A program made the position numbers and the translations under genes. Below the pieces are notes generated by a model. That model searched no databases, was not told the origin of the DNA, and worked only from the letters and a program-made list of their open reading frames with translations. Positions 43,556-53,129 of a DNA stretch of 64,000 bases are shown piece by piece. The DNA comes from Nitrospiraceae bacterium (GTDB lineage: Bacteria; Nitrospirota; Thermodesulfovibrionia; UBA6902): NCBI GenBank assembly GCA_020356065.1, contig CP070632.1:556390-620389 (forward strand), read 5' to 3'. Each line of letters begins with the position of its first letter. The first letter of the stretch is position 1.

Positions 43556-43566
43556 AAAAGGAAAAA

Positions 43567-44601
43567 ATGGGCATAAGAAAAAGCATAACATTATCAATGT
43601 CAGAGATTACACGAGCATTTTCAGCATACAAAAAATCACACGGTGAGCTGGCGCTGGAGTCGGAACTTACTTTTCCGATGGAACTTCAGTTTAAGGATGA
43701 CCTGGCTGGTATTATCAGTGAGTTTGAGTTTACGAGGTATGACGCTCAACAATACAACAGTGCATTCATTAAAATGATGGAACGAGGCAGAGACAATACG
43801 GGCTTTATATACGACGCATCTGTCTATAATCGCTACAGCAGACCGCTAAGACATATGGATAACATACCGAACAGTACACTTCAGATAGGTCCCGGGGGTT
43901 CTCTCGGGTGCGAAGTTTTATTCGCACTTTCGGGGGTTCAGAAAGCATATACTCTGGATCCTTTCCTTATCTTGACGTTTGATCTTGAGGGATTTATTGA
44001 GTCGCTGAAAGTGCTTTTTGAAACAATGTCACTATTTCAAGGTATTGGCAATTTCGATTCATCATTTCTGAATTTCCCAGAATTAAAAATATTGGGGACA
44101 GGACACTACAGAATCGGTAAAAGCACGGTCAGACATTTTGACAGTAGATCATTCAATTGTACAGGATTTGAGAACGCATCAGTTGATTATCTTTTTTCAC
44201 ACGCTACAATGGAGCATGTGATTGATCCATTGCATTGTATCCGTGAGACAAAGAGAGTATTAAAACCCGGGGGACTTACAGCACACTGTATTGACTTGAG
44301 AGATCACAGAAATTTTGACGTCCCTCTTGGTTTTTTACGCGAATCCCGCGAGGCATGGGAGGAGATCATGCAGGAATATTGCAGCATTGTACCGCATGGC
44401 TATATGAACCGATGGAGGGCAAGTGAATATAAGGAAGCATTTGAACATGAGGGATTTGAAGTCCTGGAGGATGTGGCAGAAATGAAGGTAAGTGATGCGA
44501 TGATAGATGCAGAGCTGCCTCTCGTAGATGACAAATACAAATCATTTGAGAGGGAAGACCTGAGGACCACTACACTTTTCATAGTGGCAAGAAAGGTATA
44601 G
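43567..44601 (+). CDS. Class I SAM-dependent methyltransferase
   Basis: This 344-residue protein has a methyltransferase domain with loop LQIGPGGSLG (105-114), an acidic YTLDPF segment, and the Methyltransf_11-type block HATMEHVIDPLHCIRETKRV, LKPGGLTAHCIDLRDH (about 213-248). The N-terminal 100 residues are of unknown role. An AAAAGGA site lies upstream, and the next gene follows after 2 bases. The substrate is probably a sugar of the flagellar glycan, inferred only from neighbours. Confidence 0.82.
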   Translation: MGIRKSITLSMSEITRAFSAYKKSHGELALESELTFPMELQFKDDLAGIISEFEFTRYDAQQYNSAFIKMMERGRDNTGFIYDASVYNRYSRPLRHMDNIPNSTLQIGPGGSLGCEVLFALSGVQKAYTLDPFLILTFDLEGFIESLKVLFETMSLFQGIGNFDSSFLNFPELKILGTGHYRIGKSTVRHFDSRSFNCTGFENASVDYLFSHATMEHVIDPLHCIRETKRVLKPGGLTAHCIDLRDHRNFDVPLGFLRESREAWEEIMQEYCSIVPHGYMNRWRASEYKEAFEHEGFEVLEDVAEMKVSDAMIDAELPLVDDKYKSFEREDLRTTTLFIVARKV

Positions 44602-44603
44602 GT

Positions 44604-46430
44604 ATGTGCGGGATCGCAGGAATAGTATCATTTTCAGGAGAGCAGGTAAGACCGGCCCTTCTTGAACAGATGCGTGACCGGATGAGTCATCGGGGCCCTG
44701 ATGATTCCGGAATATTTGTTTCTGAAAACAGAATGGTTGGTCTTGCACACAGGAGGCTCACGGTCATAGATCTCTCGGAAGCAGGACGTCAGCCGATGTC
44801 AAACGAAGACGGCACGGTCTGGATCTCATTTAACGGCGAGATATTCAACTTTCCGGAATTGAAACAGACACTTATCAGGCAGGGCCATGTCTTTCGCTCC
44901 AACTGTGACACAGAAGTGATAATCCATTTGTACGAAGAGCACGGAACAGACTGCCTTGAAATGCTGAACGGCCAGTTTGCATTTGTAATATGGGACTCTG
45001 TTAGAAATAAAGTGTTCGGGGCAAGGGACCGCCTCGGGATCAGGCCTTTGTATTTTTCATGGATCGGACAGAGGTTTTATTTTGCCTCGGAACTGAAGGC
45101 GCTTCTGCCAGCAGTAGGCAAGGGGGACGTAGACTATAGTTCGGTTACCGACTTTCTGGTCCTGCAATATGTCCCTGCTCCGAAGACCATTTTTAAGCAT
45201 ATTCGCAAGCTTGAGGCCGGAACCTGTCTTCTAATAGAAAATGGCGACTTCAGAATTGAGAGATACTGGGAGCCAAGGCCCATGCCGTGGGAGGGTCACT
45301 CTGAAGATCAGATAGTGAGTATACTTGATGACCTGATACATAGTTCTGTGCAAAGACAACTTATATCTGATGTTCCGCTCGGCGTCTTTCTGTCAGGCGG
45401 AGTGGATTCGAGCGCCATTACTGCATACATGTCATCAATTACAGATCATACGGTGAAAGCGTACTCTGTTGGCTTTGAAGAGAAAGAGTTTGATGAACTC
45501 AGTTATGCTGCACTTGCTGCAGATTATATACCAAACGTGGAGCATCACAAGCTTATCCTGAAGGAAGACAGGGCGTTTGGCCTTATACAGGAGCTGATCA
45601 AGGCTATAGATGAGCCATTTGCGGACCAGGCTATTATTCCGACATATCTTATGTCTCGCTATGCCAGGGAATCAGTCACTGTATGTCTTTCAGGTGAGGG
45701 CAGTGATGAGATATTCGGGGGATATGACCGGTATCAAAACACGATTGAAAAAGTGAAGCTGATGGAGGACATTTCACGCTTATCGCCCGAGCTGCGCCCG
45801 TATATTAAAGACAGTTTTATTCTCCCTTATGAGGACTACCTTGCTAACCTTTGCTCATGTCACCTGAAAGAGCTCAATACGCTTATTCTTCCTGATGCCA
45901 GGACATCTGAGGATTATGCGAGAACCAGGTTCATGGATATGTATTACGGGATGGACGTGTCTGACGACCTGCAGAGAATCCAGAGATTTGATGTTGCTAC
46001 ATATCTTGCGGACAACCTCCTGTTCAAGGTGGACAGGGCAAGCATGCTTACGTCACTTGAAGTTCGCGTACCACTGCTTGATCATGAGCTGGTCGATTTT
46101 TGCCTAGGACTACCCTTTAATATGAGATACAGAAGCTGCATACAGAAGTATATCCTTAAGAAGAACATGATCGGACGCATACCCAACGAAATCATCTTCC
46201 GACAAAAGATGGGTTTTTCTGTTCCCATCTTTACATGGTTCAAAGATACGTACAGTGTTTATCTTCGCGATACCCTGCTTGGACAGAAAGCGAGGGAGCG
46301 TGGGATTTTCAGGCCGGGATATGTGGAGGCACTGCTTGACCCAAAGAGGATGGAAATAGATAAACATAATTCCCTCAAGCTCTGGTGTTTGCTCATACTA
46401 GAGGAATGGTTCAGGAGTTACTATGACTAA
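44604..46430 (+). CDS. Asparagine synthase-type amidotransferase (AsnB family)
   Basis: The 608 residues match glutamine-dependent asparagine synthase. The N-terminal glutaminase has the nucleophile C2 (MCGIAGIVSF) and SHRGPDDSG, FNGEIFN and RDRLGIRPLY. The synthetase domain has the ATP pyrophosphatase loop LSGGVDSS (about 263), LSGEGSDEIFGGYDRY and a C-terminal KVDRASML, VRVPLLDHELVDF. In surface-glycan clusters such enzymes often amidate carboxyl groups of sugars (as known for some pseudaminic-type acids). That is more likely here than asparagine synthesis. It overlaps the next gene by 8 bases. Confidence 0.9.
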   Translation: MCGIAGIVSFSGEQVRPALLEQMRDRMSHRGPDDSGIFVSENRMVGLAHRRLTVIDLSEAGRQPMSNEDGTVWISFNGEIFNFPELKQTLIRQGHVFRSNCDTEVIIHLYEEHGTDCLEMLNGQFAFVIWDSVRNKVFGARDRLGIRPLYFSWIGQRFYFASELKALLPAVGKGDVDYSSVTDFLVLQYVPAPKTIFKHIRKLEAGTCLLIENGDFRIERYWEPRPMPWEGHSEDQIVSILDDLIHSSVQRQLISDVPLGVFLSGGVDSSAITAYMSSITDHTVKAYSVGFEEKEFDELSYAALAADYIPNVEHHKLILKEDRAFGLIQELIKAIDEPFADQAIIPTYLMSRYARESVTVCLSGEGSDEIFGGYDRYQNTIEKVKLMEDISRLSPELRPYIKDSFILPYEDYLANLCSCHLKELNTLILPDARTSEDYARTRFMDMYYGMDVSDDLQRIQRFDVATYLADNLLFKVDRASMLTSLEVRVPLLDHELVDFCLGLPFNMRYRSCIQKYILKKNMIGRIPNEIIFRQKMGFSVPIFTWFKDTYSVYLRDTLLGQKARERGIFRPGYVEALLDPKRMEIDKHNSLKLWCLLILEEWFRSYYD

Positions 46431-48237
46431 ATGCCGTTATTGTGGAAGCAGAACAGTATTGATTAAGAAAGTCTCTATTAAGGGAGAGGGGTATTTTAAC
46501 GTCAATGCATGCACCGGATGCAGCCTTACGGATTTTCACCCTTTCCCTAAACTGGCCCTGCTAAAAGAATTGTTATTGATGCACCAGGAGAAGTATCCAG
46601 CATACGACGATTCATTTGACTGGAGACTTTTCTTTGCAAGGCGTTATCTGATCGATGGCTCAAGGGTATTGAACATAGGCGCTGAAAGCAGATCTCTTGC
46701 AGCAGCGTTTAAAAAGGAGAATATCGATCTTATCCAAATCAACACTATGGACCCTGATACAATGGAAAGTTTTTCAGACGGAGAATTTGACGCTGTCTTC
46801 GTCTGGGATATACTGAGCTTTATTAAGCACATTAAGCATTTTTTCAGACAGGTACGGCGTGTGCTCAAAAAAGAAGGATATATTAGTATTCGGGACCGTG
46901 ATTCCATGTCCAGTCTGAACATCAACAGGGAAAATGATAATTTTGCCTCAGGCCTGCCATCATTCATAAACAGGAAGTTTCTGTTGAGGGTGTACAAAGA
47001 CGTGTTTCATGAGGTTCCCCATTGTTTTACACAGGATGTATATTCAGACAGCACTATAGTTGCTTTGGGCAAGTCCTCCCATGAGAGGGTAAGGGACTAT
47101 TCCATGCAGGTCCTTGTTATGGTGCATCATTTTCTGTTTTCCAAACTTGAAGATGCTACCGGTCCGAGGGGCAGAGTTCTCAACACGATTGAAATGCTTG
47201 ATCGCTATGGTGTCAAAGCCGATGTATCACTTTCACTGAAACCTCGTGCTAAAGGATATGACATAGTCCATATATTCCACAATGCCTGGGAGACACAGGA
47301 CGGACTGTCACAAATGGTGTCGGCAAAGGCAGACAATGTCAAAGTCATTATTTCTACCATTTATATGGACCCTTCAGAGACGAATTTTGTTATTAACACC
47401 ATAAAGGATATCTTTAAGATACCGGGCAGGGATGAAAGACATGCTGTACTGAGCGTGCTGGCACACGGCGGTCTTCGCGCCGGGAATCTGAAGCAGGAAA
47501 TGCGTTTTTATGCAAAATGGAACATTGAGGAGGACCAGAAGGCGCTCCTTGAGATGAGCGACAGGATTATCTGCTTTTCCCATACAGAGATGCGACAGAT
47601 CAGTCTGAACCTTGACAGGACACCTCCTTTTTCTATTGTATACAATTCAGCTAATGATGAGATGTTTGGAATAAAGGGTCCTGAAGAGTTTGTGGCGAAA
47701 TACGGCATAAGAGACTTTGTTGTGGCTGCAGGACACGTTGAATGGAGAAAGAACCAGCTCATGCTTCTGTATGCGCTGCGCGAGTATCCCGATATTCCTG
47801 TGATAATCGTCGGAGCAAGTTCCGATGATGAATATGCCGAACTGTGCAGGCTCTGGTCCCATAAAAATACCATTTTTATTTCACAGCTCAAACACAGGCA
47901 TCTGGCAAGCGCATTTTCAGCGGCAAGGGTCCATGCCCAGCCCAGCTGGATAGAGGGGATATCGCTGTCTTCCATTGAAGCTGCCATGTGCGGATGCACT
48001 CCTGTAGTAGCAGACAGGGCCGGAGAAATAGAGTATTACAGCCATCTTGGATATTATGCGAATCCTGGTTCAATAGATTCAATAAAACGTGCAGTGCTGA
48101 CGGCCTTTCATAACCATACACCTGAAGTAAGATCTAGGACGAGCGCGTACATAAAGGACCGCTATACATTTAAAAATGCGGTAGAGATGACCATTGATGC
48201 ATATAACAGCACGATAGGGAGAACAGTAAAAAAATGA
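46423..48237 (+). CDS. Zn-finger methyltransferase-GT4 fusion
   Basis: The 604 residues start with a zinc-ribbon-like pair (C4-x2-C7 and C30-x2-C33) leading into a methyltransferase-like domain (about 70-190; SAM loop RVLNIGAESRS is degenerate; HFFRQVRRVLKKEGYISIRD). From about 225 it is a GT4 glycosyltransferase with DIVHIFHN, VVAAGHVEWRKNQLMLLYAL, SQLKHRHLASAFSAARVHAQ and PSWIEGISLSSIEAAMCGCT. It overlaps asnB by 8 bases and the next gene by 4. It is one of several fused enzymes in the operon. The methyltransferase half may be inactive. Confidence 0.82.
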   Translation: MTKCRYCGSRTVLIKKVSIKGEGYFNVNACTGCSLTDFHPFPKLALLKELLLMHQEKYPAYDDSFDWRLFFARRYLIDGSRVLNIGAESRSLAAAFKKENIDLIQINTMDPDTMESFSDGEFDAVFVWDILSFIKHIKHFFRQVRRVLKKEGYISIRDRDSMSSLNINRENDNFASGLPSFINRKFLLRVYKDVFHEVPHCFTQDVYSDSTIVALGKSSHERVRDYSMQVLVMVHHFLFSKLEDATGPRGRVLNTIEMLDRYGVKADVSLSLKPRAKGYDIVHIFHNAWETQDGLSQMVSAKADNVKVIISTIYMDPSETNFVINTIKDIFKIPGRDERHAVLSVLAHGGLRAGNLKQEMRFYAKWNIEEDQKALLEMSDRIICFSHTEMRQISLNLDRTPPFSIVYNSANDEMFGIKGPEEFVAKYGIRDFVVAAGHVEWRKNQLMLLYALREYPDIPVIIVGASSDDEYAELCRLWSHKNTIFISQLKHRHLASAFSAARVHAQPSWIEGISLSSIEAAMCGCTPVVADRAGEIEYYSHLGYYANPGSIDSIKRAVLTAFHNHTPEVRSRTSAYIKDRYTFKNAVEMTIDAYNSTIGRTVKK

Positions 48238-51107
48238 TAAACGTGCAGATCATATACCAGTGGCGGACTTCCCTGTTAGGAAAGCGTCTTCTCAAGCCCC
48301 TGGAGGGTCTTCACAGGGACAGGAAGCTGAATCTTTCGGTATATGACGTATCACATTACAGACTTGGAAACGTATCAAAAGCTGACGTCCTCATACTATC
48401 AAATATTATTGAGAAAAGTGCGGATTCAATTGTTTCAGAGGCACGGCTACGGGGTACAAAGCTATTATATGACAGCTGTGTTAACGACGGAAAGGACAAA
48501 AAGTCTTTACCAGGTTTCTTTGAAGAGCTTTATTATGACATCAGGGCGTTCAACATAAGGGACAGACTTATCAAGATGTCAGATATGGTCACTTCCCGTG
48601 ATGGCAAGGTGGTCCTTGATCACAGGCATGCTGAAACACGCCATCGTCTGGTACAGGATTGCAGCTCGAATGAATGGTCCGATGCAATTGCTGCTGTGCT
48701 GTCTAAACACACTCTTCCAAAGGCTGAAACTAAAGGTAAGAGAATACTGTTCCTGTCTCCTACGCTTATGTGGCCTCATAACTATATAAGCGATGTACTG
48801 GTCAGAAATCTCATGGAGATGGGACATGAGGTTAATCTGTTTACACCGAAACCCTCACGATTTCATACTGAGGCAATATGTCTTCCGGAAAATTTTAACG
48901 ACCGGTTTATGAAACGGTTGACCGGATATGCCGAAGATGTATGGAAGATACCTCCGCTCATATCCAGAAGTGAGATCGACCTGGTTATAACGGTCCAGGG
49001 TTACATAATTCCGCGTCAGGTGCTCAGGGAGATCAGAAGGGCCGGCGTGGCTTCAGCAGTATGGCTTCTGGATGAGCCATATGATGCTTCAAGGAGTTGT
49101 TCCATTGGATCATATTTCACCCATGTCTTTCTTCAGGACAGGGCATCAATACACTATCACAGGCGTTTCGGCAACCCAAACAGTTTTTATCTTCCACATG
49201 GTTGTGATCCATATGGCATTCACGGGCCCTATCCGGACGATCAAGGGTACAAACGGGACGTGGCCCTGGTAGGTAGCCCTTTCCCGGAAAGGATTGAGCT
49301 TGTCCGATCGCTCATGAAATCCGGTATTCATGTGGAGGTAGTGGGCAACGGCTGGGAAGAGATTGAATTCGCACGCAGTGTGCATAATCTGTCTCTTGAA
49401 GATGCTTCACAGTATTACAGAAATACGAAGATAAACATCAACCTTCATCGCAATGAGGATGACTTTTCAACGAATCCCGGCATGTTTAAGGCAATGTCTC
49501 CTAACTGCTCCACGTTTTATATTGCAGGCTCAGGTGCATTTCAACTGGTAGATGAACATAGAGGGGATCTGAAAGAATACTTCAATACCGGCAATGAAAT
49601 TGTCACATTCAGGGACATACAAGACTGTGCAGAGAAGATACGCCATTACCTTGAGAACGAAGATGAAAGACAGAAGGTGACAAATGCATCATATGAGAGG
49701 GCCTGCAGAGACCATACGTACGCAGAGAGGCTGAAAACCTTGTTGAAAATTGTGGATGAGGAGGAGGCGATCAGCTTTGATGACGGGCATCGCAGGACAG
49801 GGTATGTTCAGATGTGTGGACAACCAATACAGGAACACCAGGATATGAACAGCAGATACAACATCGTGCAAGTATGTGACATGAAAACAGATATCAACAG
49901 GAACAGCCGGACTACTGTATTAAAGATGACATCAGAAGATGGATTTTCAAATGCCCTGAACAGGGCACTGTTTGAAATCTCGTCTGATTATATAATCGTC
50001 GGAGACTCCAAACTGATAAAGACACGTCTAGAGATCGAAGAATATATACATCTTTTCAACAGAGATGTGCGTCTTGGATTAATACTGTTTCAGGGACATG
50101 AAAAGGAAATCGCCGGTTTTCTCATTCCTGCCAGGGTGCTGATGGAAACCGGAATATTTCGCTTCGGTAATGCCACACTTTCAGTCAAAGATATGTGCTG
50201 CAGGATAGAGGACCTTGGCATGGGGGTACATAGAATTTATGTAGATGCACCTGCACTGGAGAGTTCAGACTTTTCACGGATACCCATGAAAAAAGATAGC
50301 AGAGAATTTGAAATAGAGTGGACTAAAGATCCTGAAGCCAGAATCAGGGCTTCGCGACTGGTGAAGCTAACAGATGAACACAAATGGAGGATCAGCAAGC
50401 CTGAAGGACTTTCCATTCTGAAGAAGTCATTGGATATCTGTCCTGATTTTCTGAAAGGTCACAGGCTTCTGGGAAAGGCACTTCTTGATGACGGAAAAGT
50501 GAACGAGTCAATCAGACATTTCGAAGCAATATGGGGGAAAGACCCGGACGATGCTAATTCAGCCCTTTTATATTCTATCGCACTTTGTTTGTCAGGAGAA
50601 GCGGAAAAAGCGGATATGGTTCTTGATCATATTTTAACGTCAAAAAGTGAGTACTGGGAAAGAGCGAGCGCATTCTACCAGAAGGGACTCATTCAAAAAA
50701 GCAAAAACGACTATGACCGTGCAAAAGAGAATTTTTATCTGGCCATAGATGCTGACCCAACTCATGTGAGTTCTATCAAGGAACTGGGCATGATCGCCTT
50801 TGAGACCGGAAGGTACGATAAGGCCCTGAAATTCTTTAAGTCAATACTGTCAATTGCTGAAAATGATGAAACCATGAATGACATAGGGGCTATATATTGG
50901 ACCACAGGAAATAAACAGGAAGCTTATAAATGGTTTGTGAAAGCACTTGAGAATAATCCTGCCAACAAAAGCTCAGTACTGAACCTGGCCACAGTAGGCG
51001 CCGAAATTGGTTTTGAAGAAGAAGCAAGGGTATATGTAAGGGAATCCCTGAATTACCACCCGAAAGACAGGGAGTTGACAGGGCTTCTTCACATAGCTCA
51101 CATGTAA
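48234..51107 (+). CDS. CgeB-like glycosyltransferase with TPR tail
   Basis: In this 957-residue protein, residues about 165-510 match the CgeB/DUF3880 glycosyltransferase type: RILFLSPTLMWPHNYISDVL, VRNLMEMGHEVNLF, AVWLLDEPYDASRS, NTKININLHRNEDDF and GSGAFQLVDEHRGDLKEYFN, then HYLENEDERQKV. The N-terminal 160 residues form a divergent Rossmann-like segment. From about 690 there are about seven TPR repeats (LKGHRLLGKALLDDGKVNES and following), probably for binding a protein acceptor. It overlaps neighbours by 4 and 1 bases. As first of three CgeB-like paralogues here, a role in building the flagellar glycan is inferred. Confidence 0.82.
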   Translation: MINVQIIYQWRTSLLGKRLLKPLEGLHRDRKLNLSVYDVSHYRLGNVSKADVLILSNIIEKSADSIVSEARLRGTKLLYDSCVNDGKDKKSLPGFFEELYYDIRAFNIRDRLIKMSDMVTSRDGKVVLDHRHAETRHRLVQDCSSNEWSDAIAAVLSKHTLPKAETKGKRILFLSPTLMWPHNYISDVLVRNLMEMGHEVNLFTPKPSRFHTEAICLPENFNDRFMKRLTGYAEDVWKIPPLISRSEIDLVITVQGYIIPRQVLREIRRAGVASAVWLLDEPYDASRSCSIGSYFTHVFLQDRASIHYHRRFGNPNSFYLPHGCDPYGIHGPYPDDQGYKRDVALVGSPFPERIELVRSLMKSGIHVEVVGNGWEEIEFARSVHNLSLEDASQYYRNTKININLHRNEDDFSTNPGMFKAMSPNCSTFYIAGSGAFQLVDEHRGDLKEYFNTGNEIVTFRDIQDCAEKIRHYLENEDERQKVTNASYERACRDHTYAERLKTLLKIVDEEEAISFDDGHRRTGYVQMCGQPIQEHQDMNSRYNIVQVCDMKTDINRNSRTTVLKMTSEDGFSNALNRALFEISSDYIIVGDSKLIKTRLEIEEYIHLFNRDVRLGLILFQGHEKEIAGFLIPARVLMETGIFRFGNATLSVKDMCCRIEDLGMGVHRIYVDAPALESSDFSRIPMKKDSREFEIEWTKDPEARIRASRLVKLTDEHKWRISKPEGLSILKKSLDICPDFLKGHRLLGKALLDDGKVNESIRHFEAIWGKDPDDANSALLYSIALCLSGEAEKADMVLDHILTSKSEYWERASAFYQKGLIQKSKNDYDRAKENFYLAIDADPTHVSSIKELGMIAFETGRYDKALKFFKSILSIAENDETMNDIGAIYWTTGNKQEAYKWFVKALENNPANKSSVLNLATVGAEIGFEEEARVYVRESLNYHPKDRELTGLLHIAHM

Positions 51108-52789
51108 TGAATGCCATGTTAAGTGCCACAAAAGACATCTCCATAGTACAGGCAAAAAGCGGAAAGCCATCAATACGGGTGACTTGTGAGGACAATTCAA
51201 TCAAGACTCTTCATAGCCTCTATGACCCGGAAGCTGAGGCAAAATCCACAGTCGGCGCCTTTACTTTTAATGGAAAAGGGATCCTTGTTGTATTGGGCCT
51301 TGGTTTAGGTTATCATGTGGCTGAACTTTCCCGCCGCTATCCTGAAGCAAAAATCATTATTGTTGAATCCAATGCTGCTATATATGAAAATGCAATGGCT
51401 TACGGACCTGAACTTGATAAAGTACATGAGATATTGACGGGGCTTAGTTATGATCAGGCAATACACAAGCTTACGGAAATTCAGCTGAAGACAGGATTTA
51501 TCCCGATTACGGTTTTTCCTTTATCCTCATCCGTGGCTGCGTTCCCTTCATATTATGCGCCCCTGCTAACATCGCTTAAGAATACCGAGTCAATAAAGCT
51601 CTGGGACAAATTAAGATACAGGAAATTTAATACAGATAGCCTGTCCATACTCATGATTGATTCCGGATACTTTCTTTTAACAGAAGCTGAAAAAGCCTTG
51701 AGATCGTATGGACACAGGGTTATCAGGGTTCATGTAAATAAAAAAGACAGGGGCGACCGGATAATTTCAGGAATCATGGAGACCATTCTTGGTTGTAAGC
51801 CTGATTTTTTGCTCACAGTAAACCATCTTGGGCTTGATGAAGAGGGCATATTAACAGACTTTCTTACATCCATCGAAATGCCTGTTGCATCGTGGTATGT
51901 GGACAGTCCCAATCTTATCGTTAAGGCATTTAACAAAAATGTTTCTCCATTCATTGCTCTATTTATGTGGGACAGGTCTTATATAAATGATATGAAGTCA
52001 ATGGGGTTTGAGATTGTTGAATATCTGCCTCTTGCAACTGATGAGAAACTGTTCAGACCATTGATTGCCGGAAAACATAGAAAGAAGCTATCAAAATTTA
52101 TCTGCGATATCAGCTTTGTCGGAAATTCCATGGTTGAACCCGTATATAAATGGATGGATAGAGTAAATGATGATATGAAGCCGATAGCCTTGAGACTTTC
52201 AGAAAATTTCAACAGATCTGTAAATATTAATGAGATGCTTATGGATGATGAAATGGAGCAATACAGCAGATTAACAGAAAAAGGGAAAATGGACTTTGAA
52301 GCGGCCGTTATCTGGAAGGCGACTTTTATATACAGGCTTGAATGCATTAATAAAATTGAGAGTCAGGGTCTGAAAATATTTGGTGATAAGCACTGGAAGA
52401 ACCTTCTTGATAGCAATGCTGCTATTTATCCCCCTGTCAATTATTACAAGGAGCTTCCATATCTTTTTAATGCTTGCAAAATCAACTTTAATGCTACCAG
52501 CATGCAGATGAAAGAGGGTGTCAACCAGAGAGTGTTTGATGTTCCGGCATGCGGGTCTTTTTTGCTAACTGATGACCAGAGTAGTCTGTATGAGCTGTTT
52601 GAACGTGGCAGGGAAGTTATTACATATAAAAATAAGGAAGAAATATCCGGGCTTGTTACATATTATCTTAAGAATCAATCGGCAATGGAAAGAATTGCCG
52701 AAAACGCAAGGAACAGGGTTCTCAGTCAACATACGTACAGGCACAGACTCGAAAAAATGATTGAATGTATGAAGGGGAACTACTCCTGA
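51107..52789 (+). CDS. Maf-N-like plus CgeB-like glycosyltransferase
   Basis: The 560 residues join two modules. The N-terminal 1-165 resembles the N-terminal domain of Maf flagellar glycosyltransferases: KSGKPSIRV, LHSLYDPEAEA (35-45), GLGLGYH (64-70) and IIIVESN (83-89). The remainder is CgeB-like (SLSILMIDSGYFLLTEAEKA, ASWYVDSPN, CDISFVGNS, INFNATSMQMKEGVNQRVFD, VPACGSFLLTDDQSSLYELF). The central MAF_flag10 catalytic domain of true Maf is absent. Maf-type proteins transfer nonulosonic acids to flagellin; here the CgeB-like part may supply catalysis. A second ATG nine bases in is an alternative start. It ends the long operon. Confidence 0.78.
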   Translation: MNAMLSATKDISIVQAKSGKPSIRVTCEDNSIKTLHSLYDPEAEAKSTVGAFTFNGKGILVVLGLGLGYHVAELSRRYPEAKIIIVESNAAIYENAMAYGPELDKVHEILTGLSYDQAIHKLTEIQLKTGFIPITVFPLSSSVAAFPSYYAPLLTSLKNTESIKLWDKLRYRKFNTDSLSILMIDSGYFLLTEAEKALRSYGHRVIRVHVNKKDRGDRIISGIMETILGCKPDFLLTVNHLGLDEEGILTDFLTSIEMPVASWYVDSPNLIVKAFNKNVSPFIALFMWDRSYINDMKSMGFEIVEYLPLATDEKLFRPLIAGKHRKKLSKFICDISFVGNSMVEPVYKWMDRVNDDMKPIALRLSENFNRSVNINEMLMDDEMEQYSRLTEKGKMDFEAAVIWKATFIYRLECINKIESQGLKIFGDKHWKNLLDSNAAIYPPVNYYKELPYLFNACKINFNATSMQMKEGVNQRVFDVPACGSFLLTDDQSSLYELFERGREVITYKNKEEISGLVTYYLKNQSAMERIAENARNRVLSQHTYRHRLEKMIECMKGNYS

Positions 52790-53063
52790 AAATACATCTC
52801 TCAAAATGACAATGAACAAAGGGCCTAATATTTAGTGACAGTATGAATGGAATGAATCTTCTTATGTTGAAAAAGTCTGTCCAATATAGTTATATGATTT
52901 TGTTTTCTTATGTATGCACAGAGTCAAGATATTGACATAACTATGAAATATCTCTGATACCGGGTTGATCAAAAAATCTTTCAAAAGTATTAATTCTTCA
53001 AATAATTAATTATCTCAAATAGTTACAGATGTATCCCGTATCGATATTCATACCGCTTTAATT
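52790..53063. other. Intergenic stretch before the last CgeB-like gene
   Basis: This AT-rich gap has no supportable gene. It contains a FleQ-like palindrome (52923-52936) and leads into the sigma-54 element at 53064. Confidence 0.5.
52923..52936. promoter_or_regulatory. FleQ-like palindrome
   Basis: GTCAAGATATTGAC is a perfect GTCA-N6-TGAC palindrome (GTCAA/TTGAC arms), 127 bases before the sigma-54 element at 53064. This is nearly the same spacing as at 35039/35196. Confidence 0.5.
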
Positions 53064-53079
53064 TGGCAAGAGAATTGCT
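53064..53079 (+). promoter_or_regulatory. Sigma-54 promoter of the Maf-N/CgeB gene
   Basis: TGGCAAGAGAATTGCT matches the sigma-54 consensus with exact GG-N10-GC spacing. The ATG at 53130 has a GAAGGGAG-type ribosome site about 20 bases upstream. Confidence 0.8.
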
Positions 53080-53129
53080 TTATAAGACTCAGGAAAAATA
53101 GCAGGAAGGGAGTGAAGTGTTAACTGATT

